Below, in pieces: positions 13,607-21,318 of a stretch of 37,848 nt of DNA. This DNA comes from Clostridiales bacterium (GTDB lineage: Bacteria; Bacillota; Clostridia; Saccharofermentanales; Saccharofermentanaceae). The notes beneath the pieces were generated by a model. That model was not told where the DNA came from and made no database searches. It saw only the letters and a list, made by a program, of their open reading frames with translations. Positions within the stretch are counted from its first letter, which is position 1. Every line of letters starts with the position of its first letter. The DNA is taken from contig JAGCSR010000027.1 in assembly GCA_017964005.1 (NCBI GenBank), forward strand, positions 1 through 37,848, given 5' to 3'. Made by a program: the position numbers and the translations under genes.

Positions 13607-15877
13607 ATGGCAGCCAGACGTAAGAAAGACAACAACGAAGATATTAACTCCAAGTCTTTGAAGGCTCAGCTGACTGATTCTTCTGCCAAGGACATGCCGG
13701 CATCTGATCAGAATATAACTGACCTTCTTGAAGAGAACTACATGCCCTATGCCATGAGTGTTATCGTGTCCCGTGCGATCCCCGAGATCGACGGGTTCAA
13801 ACCTTCTCACAGGAAGCTCCTTTATACGATGTACAAGATGGGACTCCTGTCAGGCAACAGGACCAAGTCCGCAAACGTTGTCGGTCAGACAATGAAGCTT
13901 AATCCTCATGGCGATATGGCGATCTACGAGACTATGGTCAGGATGACACGCGGCAACGCGGCGCTCCTGCATCCGTATGTGGATTCCAAGGGTAACTTCG
14001 GTAAGCAGTATTCCAGGGATATGCAGTTTGCTGCTCCCAGATATACCGAGGTCAGACTTGAGAAGATCTGTGAAGAGATCTTTCGCGGTATCGATAAGGA
14101 TGCCGTGGATATGGTTGACAACTATGACGGTACCATGAAGGAGCCCCAGCTTCTTCCGGCATCGTTCCCGACAGTTCTCGTTAATGCCAATCAGGGTATC
14201 GCAGTCGGTATGGCGTCCAATATCTGTTCGTTCAACCTTAAAGAAGTCTGTGATGCTACAGAGGCATATCTTAAGGACAAGAACTGTGATCTTCTCGAGT
14301 ATATGCCTGCTCCCGATTTCTCAGGCGGCGGATATATCCTTTACGATAAGGACGCGATGCGCAGCATCTATGAGACGGGAAGAGGTTCCGTAAGCTTAAG
14401 GTGCAAATATCATGTCGATAAGAAGAATAACCTGATAGAGATAACAGAGATCCCGTATTCCACGTCTTCAGAGATAATCATCGACAATATCGCGGATCTT
14501 GTCAAAGCCGGCAAAGCCAAGGAGATCGCGGACATCAGGGACGAGACCGATCTTGACGGTCTTAAGATAACGATAGACTGCAAGAGGGGAACAGACCATG
14601 AAGCTCTCATGAATAAGCTCTTCAGGTTCACAAAGCTCCAGGATACGTTCTCCTGCAATTTCAATATCCTGATCAACGGGTCTCCCCGGGTATTGGGCGT
14701 TCCTCAGATAATAGACGAGTGGCTCAAGTGGAGAAGGGGCTGTATCTCGAGAGAATATGCTTTCAATCTCGACAGGATGAAGAAGAGACTTCATCTCTTA
14801 GACGGTCTTGCTGCTATCCTTCTGGATATCGATAAGGCGATCAAGATCATCAGGCAGACTGAACTCGAAGAAGATGTTATCCCCAACTTGATGTCGGGAT
14901 TCAATATAGACAAGGATCAGGCTGAATATGTTGCAGAGATCAAACTCCGCAATATCAACAAGGAATACATCATTAACAGGGTAGCTGACAGGGAGAAGCT
15001 CATCGAGGATATCAAGGATACCGAAGACATTCTCTCCAGCCCCAGAAGGATCAATACGATCATCGTCAAGGGCCTCCGCGATGTCGCCGCCAAGTATGGC
15101 AAGGAACGTAAGACACAGCTCATCATGGCTGAAGAGACGACCACATACGAGCCTGTGATCGAGATCCCCGATTATAAGCTGCATCTCATGCTTACCCGTC
15201 ACGGCTACCTCAAGAAGCATACTATGCAGTCCCTGAGAAGTGCAGGTGAACTTAAGACAAAGGATGATGACGAGATCTTCATGGGCTTTGAGACCACCAA
15301 TAAGAGCGACTTGTTGTTCTTTACAGATAAGTGCAATGTCTATAAGTCACATGTCTATGATTTTGCCGATACCAAGCCCGGAGAACTGGGTCACTTCATA
15401 GCATCGTCCCTTGATATGGATGATGATGAGCATGTATTGTTCATGGTATCCACCACGGACTACAGGGGTGAGATGTTCATAGCCTTCAAGAACGGCAAGG
15501 CCGCAAGGTTCCCTCTGTCCGTTTATGAGACGAAGCAGAACAGGAAGAAGCTCCTCAAGGGCTATTCGGATATAGCTCCGGCCGTGTCTTTTCTGTACTT
15601 CTTCGAGGGAGAACATCCGGATCTCATCGCTATGAATTCGCTGGATAAAGCTGCCGTGTTCGCCCAGGATCTGATCCCTCTCAAATCGACCAGAACGACA
15701 CAGGGTGTACAGCTCCTCGTGTCCAAGAAAGGTTCGACCTTGAAGAGCGTGACAAGACTGTCTGATGTATCGGTTACCAACCCCGAATACTACAGGATCC
15801 GGAAGATCCCGGCCATCGGTTATTTCATCAAAGAGAACCTTATCACTACAAAACAACTTGGAATCGAGGACATCTGA
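13607..15877 (+). CDS. parC: Type II topoisomerase breakage-reunion subunit, divergent ParC/GyrA family
   Basis: A 756-aa subunit that cuts and rejoins DNA. The catalytic tyrosine is Tyr146 in AAPRYTEVRL. The N-terminal block ENYMPYAMSVIVSRAIPEID is standard, and the quinolone region reads NPHGDMAIYETMVRM. The C-terminal part (about 515-756) holds beta-pinwheel-like repeats but no clear GyrA box, which favours topoisomerase IV over gyrase. Start: a GTG at 13598 overlaps the parE stop, but the ATG at 13607 has GGGTGA at good distance, so I use the ATG. It lies five bases after parE, and the next gene begins directly after its stop. The pair probably decatenates or relaxes DNA. Confidence 0.88.
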   Translation: MAARRKKDNNEDINSKSLKAQLTDSSAKDMPASDQNITDLLEENYMPYAMSVIVSRAIPEIDGFKPSHRKLLYTMYKMGLLSGNRTKSANVVGQTMKLNPHGDMAIYETMVRMTRGNAALLHPYVDSKGNFGKQYSRDMQFAAPRYTEVRLEKICEEIFRGIDKDAVDMVDNYDGTMKEPQLLPASFPTVLVNANQGIAVGMASNICSFNLKEVCDATEAYLKDKNCDLLEYMPAPDFSGGGYILYDKDAMRSIYETGRGSVSLRCKYHVDKKNNLIEITEIPYSTSSEIIIDNIADLVKAGKAKEIADIRDETDLDGLKITIDCKRGTDHEALMNKLFRFTKLQDTFSCNFNILINGSPRVLGVPQIIDEWLKWRRGCISREYAFNLDRMKKRLHLLDGLAAILLDIDKAIKIIRQTELEEDVIPNLMSGFNIDKDQAEYVAEIKLRNINKEYIINRVADREKLIEDIKDTEDILSSPRRINTIIVKGLRDVAAKYGKERKTQLIMAEETTTYEPVIEIPDYKLHLMLTRHGYLKKHTMQSLRSAGELKTKDDDEIFMGFETTNKSDLLFFTDKCNVYKSHVYDFADTKPGELGHFIASSLDMDDDEHVLFMVSTTDYRGEMFIAFKNGKAARFPLSVYETKQNRKKLLKGYSDIAPAVSFLYFFEGEHPDLIAMNSLDKAAVFAQDLIPLKSTRTTQGVQLLVSKKGSTLKSVTRLSDVSVTNPEYYRIRKIPAIGYFIKENLITTKQLGIEDI

Positions 15878-17770
15878 TTGAATTATCACGAGAGCTCAAG
15901 ACATGCTGTATCTGACAGAGGCTACTTTGTGGCTGCAGCGATCTGCGCTGTCGTGATGATCGCCGTCGGTATCTGTTTCTATGTAATTACGACCCGTCAG
16001 GAAGAACGGGACAGCAAGATCAACGAGTTCAAGGCCTGTATGTCTCAGGAAGACTATCAGCGGGCGATAGAGATCTACAGATCCGTCCAGGATGACGTTA
16101 TCTCCAAGTCTCCCGAAGATGCGGCGAAAGCCGAGAACGAACTCAATATGCTCCAGCAGATGGAGACGATAGTCGGCGAGCGTGTTGAATCCATTTGCAG
16201 CAATATCCGGTACGAGAGATATGTTCCGTCGTCTTCTGATGTGGAATTCCTTGAGCAGATGCAGGAGATCACTTCATCTCTCGTATCCTCCAAGTTCAAC
16301 GATCTTTGTGAAGAGTTCCTGTTAGGCACGATCGAAAAGCCTGATATCATCTTTATCTTTAACCAGCTGTCGCCGATATCCAATTTCTCGGCGACAGCAG
16401 GACCGCTGCTTCGTGAGATCGATTATATCGAGACAGCCAAAGGTGATGTAAGGAATGCCGAAGATGCTTTTGCTCAGAAAGATTACATATCCGCAGTAAA
16501 GTCGTACAGGGGTGTTCTCGGACAATATGAAGGGTTTGTTCATTCGTATTCAGAGAACAGGATCGACGAGATCAAAGAGGTTATGTATGAGCCTTTGATC
16601 AATGAATGTGAACATATGCTGGAGCGTTACAGATACTATTCGGCCGAGAAAGTCCTGTCTGATATGGCAGAGATCTTCCCGGAGGATGATATCATCAATA
16701 ACGCTCTTCTCGAAGCAACATCCCATACCATGGAGACTACTGAATATAAAGGTCATATCCCGGTTCTTTGCGTAAGGGATCTTATTTGTGATACCTATAC
16801 TGCTTTCCAAAGACCTCAGTCGGGATCTGATAATGATTACTACATAACCGTTAATGAATTCAGGGCGATCCTGGAAGAACTCTATGCCAACGATTATGTT
16901 CTTGTGGACGCCCTTGCATATGCGGGTATGGAGAGTGATACATATATGGTCGAACAGCCCCTTACCATACCGGTTGGCAAGAAACCTCTGATCATAATGA
17001 TCGATAATCTTACATACGGAATGGCTACTGTCGGTGATGGCGTTTGTTCAAGGCTTACCCTTAATGATAAAGGGGAGGTTCTCAGCGAATACGTTACAAG
17101 TGACGGCGAGGTAAGGTCGGGCAGGGATTACGAGGCGGTCGGGATCCTGGACGGCTTTGTTGCAAATCATCCCGATTTCTCATTTGACGGTGTGAAGGGT
17201 GTCATTGCCGTATCCGGATTCGAATCCGTATTCGGTTATGTCATCAGCCGCAGCGAAGCGGACTACAGACTCAAGACTTCTGAATCGATGGGTCTTGATC
17301 CCGTTTCCTATTCTGACGACGAGATAGCATCCAACTGTAAGACCGTTACCAATATAGCTGCGGCTCTGAAGGACGGCGGCTGGCAGTTTGCATCAAACAC
17401 ATATGCGTTCTTCAACAGCGCCAAGAAAGAGAATCTGGAATCCATCAAGAAGGATACCGAACAATGGTTGACAGAGGTCGGATCTCTTCTCGGAGATGTT
17501 TGCATGATCTCATATCCCAACGGCAATTATATCCCGGGTTCCGATGAGCGCGCCGAATACCTTAAGACCAAAGGGTTCAGGGTGTACTTCGGTACCGGAA
17601 CGGATCCTTATACAACATACGGATATAATTACCTGTATTACGACAGGATCATGGTAAGCTCCTGGACTTTGGCAAGATATGATTTCCGGGCTTTTTTCGA
17701 TAAGACGAAGATAGCAGATCCTGCCAGATCATCGGACGGGAAAGGATCTTCAGGCGAGACTACGGGCTGA
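15878..17770 (+). CDS. Membrane-anchored protein with degenerate polysaccharide-deacetylase domain
   Basis: A 630-aa protein anchored by one N-terminal membrane helix (about 16-37). Residues about 40-290 are an extracellular helical, TPR-like region (YQRAIEIYRSVQDDV, YISAVKSYRGVL). The remainder matches the clostridial NodB-like polysaccharide-deacetylase family (GVIAVSGFESVFGY, LKDGGWQFASNTY, MISYPNGNYIPG). In active members the metal is held by a D-D pair and an H-T-x-x-H motif. Here these read IDNLTY (D376-N377) and SNTYAF (N507, F511), so the metal site seems lost and the protein is probably a non-enzymatic glycan binder. The start is TTG, immediately after the parC stop, with CGAGGA eight bases upstream. 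The first in-frame ATG would cut into the membrane helix. Confidence 0.82.
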   Translation: MNYHESSRHAVSDRGYFVAAAICAVVMIAVGICFYVITTRQEERDSKINEFKACMSQEDYQRAIEIYRSVQDDVISKSPEDAAKAENELNMLQQMETIVGERVESICSNIRYERYVPSSSDVEFLEQMQEITSSLVSSKFNDLCEEFLLGTIEKPDIIFIFNQLSPISNFSATAGPLLREIDYIETAKGDVRNAEDAFAQKDYISAVKSYRGVLGQYEGFVHSYSENRIDEIKEVMYEPLINECEHMLERYRYYSAEKVLSDMAEIFPEDDIINNALLEATSHTMETTEYKGHIPVLCVRDLICDTYTAFQRPQSGSDNDYYITVNEFRAILEELYANDYVLVDALAYAGMESDTYMVEQPLTIPVGKKPLIIMIDNLTYGMATVGDGVCSRLTLNDKGEVLSEYVTSDGEVRSGRDYEAVGILDGFVANHPDFSFDGVKGVIAVSGFESVFGYVISRSEADYRLKTSESMGLDPVSYSDDEIASNCKTVTNIAAALKDGGWQFASNTYAFFNSAKKENLESIKKDTEQWLTEVGSLLGDVCMISYPNGNYIPGSDERAEYLKTKGFRVYFGTGTDPYTTYGYNYLYYDRIMVSSWTLARYDFRAFFDKTKIADPARSSDGKGSSGETTG

Positions 17771-17824
17771 TTTATATTAATTTTTTGTTTCAACTCCTCG
17801 AAAATGTGCAATAAATCTTTGTTA

Positions 17825-17833
17825 TGTTACAAT
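17825..17833 (+). promoter_or_regulatory. Extended -10 promoter of the PH-sirtuin-MutS operon
   Basis: TGTTACAAT has TG-N followed by TACAAT, about 50 bases before the PH-domain gene. No convincing -35. The transcript start would fall near 17840. Confidence 0.45.
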
Positions 17834-17881
17834 AAAGAAGTTAGCTGAATGTTATTTTTCAACACGCGAGGAGATTTGATC

Positions 17882-18328
17882 ATGGCTAAACCTGACAGAC
17901 TTTCGGAATATGCGGCACAAGATGAGATTATCTGGCAGGACCGCAGGAGATACCTGGGATTACCCATATCCTTCACGGTTTATAAGTTTGATGCCAACAG
18001 ATTCTATGAGAAGAAGGGACTCTTCAATACAAAGGAAGAAGAGATCCTCCTCTATCGTATCCTCGACGTAAGCCTTAAGCGTTCTTTGTGGCAGAAGATC
18101 TTCGGTGTAGGTACGATCGTACTGTCAACTGCAGATCAGTCCACGCCTATCCTTGAGATCAAGAGCGTTAAGAATTCTGACAGAGTAAGACGTGCGCTCT
18201 CCAATATCGTTGAGAAAGAGCGTGACGAGAAGAGAGTCCTCGGCAAGGAGATGTTCGGTGCTTCCGGTGCGTTCGACGTTCTGGACGGTGCAGGCATGGA
18301 TCATATGATCGACCATCCGGGATTCTGA
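17882..18328 (+). CDS. Bacterial PH-domain protein (DUF304/YdbS-like)
   Basis: A 148-aa soluble protein. The core (about 10-105) has the bacterial pleckstrin-homology pattern: EIIWQDRRRYLGLPISFT, YKFDANRFYEKKGLFNTKEE, ILLYRILDVSLKRSLWQK, FGVGTIVLSTADQSTPILEI, then the helix VRRALSNIVEKERDEKRV. The ligand is not known; related domains bind membranes or proteins. The start at 17882 follows GAGGAG. An upstream in-frame ATG at 17849 has no ribosome site. It lies 16 bases ahead of the sirtuin gene, so the two are probably co-expressed. Confidence 0.83.
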   Translation: MAKPDRLSEYAAQDEIIWQDRRRYLGLPISFTVYKFDANRFYEKKGLFNTKEEEILLYRILDVSLKRSLWQKIFGVGTIVLSTADQSTPILEIKSVKNSDRVRRALSNIVEKERDEKRVLGKEMFGASGAFDVLDGAGMDHMIDHPGF

Positions 18329-18344
18329 TATAAGGAGCAGTTAA

Positions 18345-19370
18345 GTGGAGACCAGATTAGACAGGCTCGGAAGCGTAAGGGACGGCAAGATCCAGCAACT
18401 GAAGGAGCTTATTGCGGAGTCTGAGAATATTGTATTTTTGGGTGGCGCAGGTGTGTCCACCGAGAGCGGTATCCCGGATTTCCGTTCCGGCACGGGAATC
18501 TATAATCAGGATTCCGGCGTTACCTACAGACCTATAGACATCATTGCCCATGATTTCTTCATAGAGAATCCTGATGTCTTCTTTGATTTTTATAAGCGTA
18601 AGCTCATCTATCCCGATGCCAAGCCGAATAAGGCTCACAAGGCTCTTGTCAGGCTTGAGAAGCAGGGTAAGCTCAAGGCGATAATCACACAGAATATCGA
18701 TAATCTGCATCAGGAAGCCGGCAGTAAGTGCGTAATAGAACTTCACGGTTCCGTATTCCGCAATTATTGCATGGATTGCGGCAAGAAGTTTGATATCGAG
18801 TATATCGCGTCTCAGGAGGGAATCCCCAAGTGCGATAAGTGCGGCGGCATCGTTCGCCCGGATATCGTCCTTTATGAAGAGAATCTCGAACATGAGAATG
18901 TCGATGCGGCGATCAAGGCTTGTAAGAAGTGTGATCTGTTCATCATCGCAGGTACTTCGCTTACTGTTTATCCTGCCGCAACATTTGCTCAATTCCTGAA
19001 GCATGACAGAATAGTAATCATCAATAAGAGTTCCACATATATGGACCTTAAGGCAATGCTATGTATTCACGACAGTGTCGGTAAGGTGTTGGATGAGGCC
19101 GTGCCCAAGAGGGCAAGGAAGAAGACTGTGGCAGAACCCAAGACCCGTACTAAGAAGACGGCTGCATCATCAACTGCTAAGAAGACTGCTTCATCCAAGT
19201 CTGCTAAGACTGCCAAGGAGCCTGCCAAGTCGTCCAAGACGGCTGCCAAGACAGCATCCAAAACAGCCAAGACTAAGACTAAGGCTGTTGCGACATCCAA
19301 AGCTTCTTCCGGCAAAAAGAGCAGTGCTTCATCTAAGAGCACGGGAAAGAAGCAGGGCACTTCCAAGTGA
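18345..19370 (+). CDS. cobB: Sir2-family NAD-dependent protein deacylase with histone-H1-like lysine-rich tail
   Basis: A 341-aa sirtuin. Residues 1 to about 250 form a complete Sir2 domain: GGAGVSTESGIPDFRSGTG (NAD loop), TQNIDNLHQEAG, catalytic His in IELHGSVFRN, zinc cysteines CMDCGK and CDKCGG, VRPDIVLYEENL and the GTSLTVYPAA motif. It should remove acyl groups from protein lysines using NAD. Residues about 255-341 are an added tail, about 25 lysines in 87 residues, the rest mostly Ala, Ser and Thr. The tail has KTAK, SKTAAK and TKTK patterns like histone H1 or HctB-type proteins. Sirtuins are normally about 240 aa, so the tail is extra. The start is GTG with AAGGAG eight bases upstream. 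Its stop overlaps the start of the MutS-like gene by four bases. Confidence 0.93.
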   Translation: METRLDRLGSVRDGKIQQLKELIAESENIVFLGGAGVSTESGIPDFRSGTGIYNQDSGVTYRPIDIIAHDFFIENPDVFFDFYKRKLIYPDAKPNKAHKALVRLEKQGKLKAIITQNIDNLHQEAGSKCVIELHGSVFRNYCMDCGKKFDIEYIASQEGIPKCDKCGGIVRPDIVLYEENLEHENVDAAIKACKKCDLFIIAGTSLTVYPAATFAQFLKHDRIVIINKSSTYMDLKAMLCIHDSVGKVLDEAVPKRARKKTVAEPKTRTKKTAASSTAKKTASSKSAKTAKEPAKSSKTAAKTASKTAKTKTKAVATSKASSGKKSSASSKSTGKKQGTSK

Positions 19371-21232
19371 AAGAATTCGACATCCGATATTTCAAGGATC
19401 TAAGCGAAGGATATTCGCGTGATATCGACGCATCAGAGAAGAAGGGCACTATGCTCTCCGTTGCAAGGCTCATCCTGTTTATCCTGGCGGCGGTCTTTGT
19501 ATTCCTGGCTTTCTTCAGACATAATCTTCCTTTGTTCTTAAGCATTGCAGGTGTTCTTTTTGTCTTGTTTATCGCAGTTTGCGTCATTCACCAGAAGGTT
19601 AAGGACAGGACCGAATATGCCAAAGCGTTAAGATATGCGTCGGACGGTTATGTTTACAGGATGGAACGGGACTTCGGATCTCTTGCAGCCTCGGTCAAAG
19701 AGCGCCTTGCAGACAGGGTCGTTCCTCAGGATATAAATAAGACGGTTTTCGGGGAGCAGTATATCAGGAAGGACCATGAATACTGCATCGACTTGGATCT
19801 GTTCGGTCCAAGATCCCTTTTTGCCCTTTACAACGTATCGGAGACGGCGTTCGGAAGGAATGCTTTCGCAGAAGAACTCCTTAACGCTCCAAAGAAGATA
19901 AGGCCGATCCCGGAACTTCTGGCCAGACAGAAAGCATGTGAACTGATGGCTGAAGACCCGCGCAAACTTGTGGAATTCCAGGCCAGATCCATGTCAGGTC
20001 ATCTCGAGAACTATCCTGACGCATTGCTGGCTTTTGCTCAGAATGCCAAGACCGTAAACCCCGCATTGTCAGTCGTTTCCAAGATCTTTCCGGTCCTTTG
20101 GATCGTTCCGGTCTTATCCTTGTTTACCGGTGACCCTGCGGTTATCCGCGTGTCACTGATATGTGTGCTGTTCGCAAATCTTCTGTTCTGGATCGCCGGG
20201 CTCCGCTTGAATTCCGCCTGTTTCGGCGGTATCGAGAGGATGAAGAGACAGGTATCCGGATATATATCTTTGACCGATATGATCGGAAGCTTCTACGGTG
20301 ATAACGAATATATAGATTCACTTGCAAATCCCGGTAATAAGCGTTCGTCTGATGTACTTAAGGGCCTTAAGACCGTTATGAGCCTGCTGGATCTGAGATC
20401 TCAGCCGCTTTTGGCCCTTATTATCAATGTTATCGTTCCTTTGGACTGGTACGCAGCCGCAAAGTTCGGCGAATGGGGCAAAGAGTATGGCGCTGACCTT
20501 GAAGGAGCGCTTCAGGGGCTCGGCAACTGCGAGGCGCTCATGTGCGCTGCAAACGGCGCTTTTATTACCCGTGACCGGTCTTTCCCGGTCTTTGTTGAGT
20601 CCGAAGACCCGGTCGAAAATGCGTTTTTCGAGGGTGAAGAGGTCGTCCATCCCATGCTCATGCCTGATACGGCCGTATCCAATTCTGTCCTTTTGGATTC
20701 CAAGATAGCCATCATCACCGGATCCAATATGTCCGGTAAGACCACGTTGATCAGAACCTGCGGCGTCTGCTCTCTTCTGGCTTACATCGGCGGCCCCGTG
20801 CCCTGCAAGAGCCTTAAGATAGGGAGGATGAATATAATCTCGTCCATGAGGATCGTCGATTCCCTGGAAGACAACATGAGCACCTTTAAGTCCGAGCTTG
20901 TAAGGATCGCGTCGATCATAGAGGCTTCAAAGGAGGGAAGAGCCATGCTGTTCCTTATCGATGAGATCTTCAGAGGTACCAATTCCGATGACAGGACAGC
21001 AGGAGCCCTTACAGTCCTTAATTCTTTGTCAAAGCCCTATATTTGCGGATTTATGACGACACATGACTATGCTCTTGTGGATAAGACCGTCGAATCCATG
21101 GCGAATATCACTTATTACCACTTCTCAGACAGGTATACCGATGACAGTATAGTCTTCGATTACATACTGACAGAGGGCATCAGCAGGGAATCAAACGCGG
21201 CATTCCTTATGAGATTGGTAGGAATTGAATAA
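19367..21232 (+). CDS. Membrane-embedded MutS-family ATPase
   Basis: A 621-aa protein with the MutS C-terminal ATPase: Walker A TGSNMSGKTTLIRT (Lys458), Walker B FLIDEIFRGTNSDDR (Asp532, Glu533), the T-H switch in FMTTHDYALVDK and a MutS-type lever/clamp-like helical region before it. It lacks the mismatch-recognition domain of MutS and the Smr nuclease of MutS2. It has two hydrophobic hairpins instead, about residues 31-72 and 228-268, so it should be in the membrane with the ATPase in the cytoplasm. Proteins of this shape are widespread and uncharacterised in Clostridia. A role in mismatch repair is unlikely. The GTG start overlaps the sirtuin stop, and the ribosome site is weak, which suggests coupling. 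Confidence 0.87.
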   Translation: MKEFDIRYFKDLSEGYSRDIDASEKKGTMLSVARLILFILAAVFVFLAFFRHNLPLFLSIAGVLFVLFIAVCVIHQKVKDRTEYAKALRYASDGYVYRMERDFGSLAASVKERLADRVVPQDINKTVFGEQYIRKDHEYCIDLDLFGPRSLFALYNVSETAFGRNAFAEELLNAPKKIRPIPELLARQKACELMAEDPRKLVEFQARSMSGHLENYPDALLAFAQNAKTVNPALSVVSKIFPVLWIVPVLSLFTGDPAVIRVSLICVLFANLLFWIAGLRLNSACFGGIERMKRQVSGYISLTDMIGSFYGDNEYIDSLANPGNKRSSDVLKGLKTVMSLLDLRSQPLLALIINVIVPLDWYAAAKFGEWGKEYGADLEGALQGLGNCEALMCAANGAFITRDRSFPVFVESEDPVENAFFEGEEVVHPMLMPDTAVSNSVLLDSKIAIITGSNMSGKTTLIRTCGVCSLLAYIGGPVPCKSLKIGRMNIISSMRIVDSLEDNMSTFKSELVRIASIIEASKEGRAMLFLIDEIFRGTNSDDRTAGALTVLNSLSKPYICGFMTTHDYALVDKTVESMANITYYHFSDRYTDDSIVFDYILTEGISRESNAAFLMRLVGIE

Positions 21233-21265
21233 ATCTGTCCGTTTTGTGTAAAAAATATTAATTAT

Positions 21266-21295
21266 TTGTTATTGCCTCATATTTTTCTTTAATAT
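21266..21295 (+). promoter_or_regulatory. Promoter ahead of the kinase/vWA/PP2C operon
   Basis: TTGTTA (21266-21271), an 18-base spacer and TAATAT (21290-21295), 23 bases before the kinase ATG. It suggests that the triad can be transcribed apart from the upstream MutS-like gene. No terminator is seen in the gap. Confidence 0.6.
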
Positions 21296-21318
21296 AGAAT
21301 GTTGAGTGGAGGATCTGT

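Noticed and set aside
19367..21232. Calling this gene mutS or mutS2
   Set aside because: The mismatch-recognition and Smr domains are absent and membrane hairpins are present, so the name would mislead.
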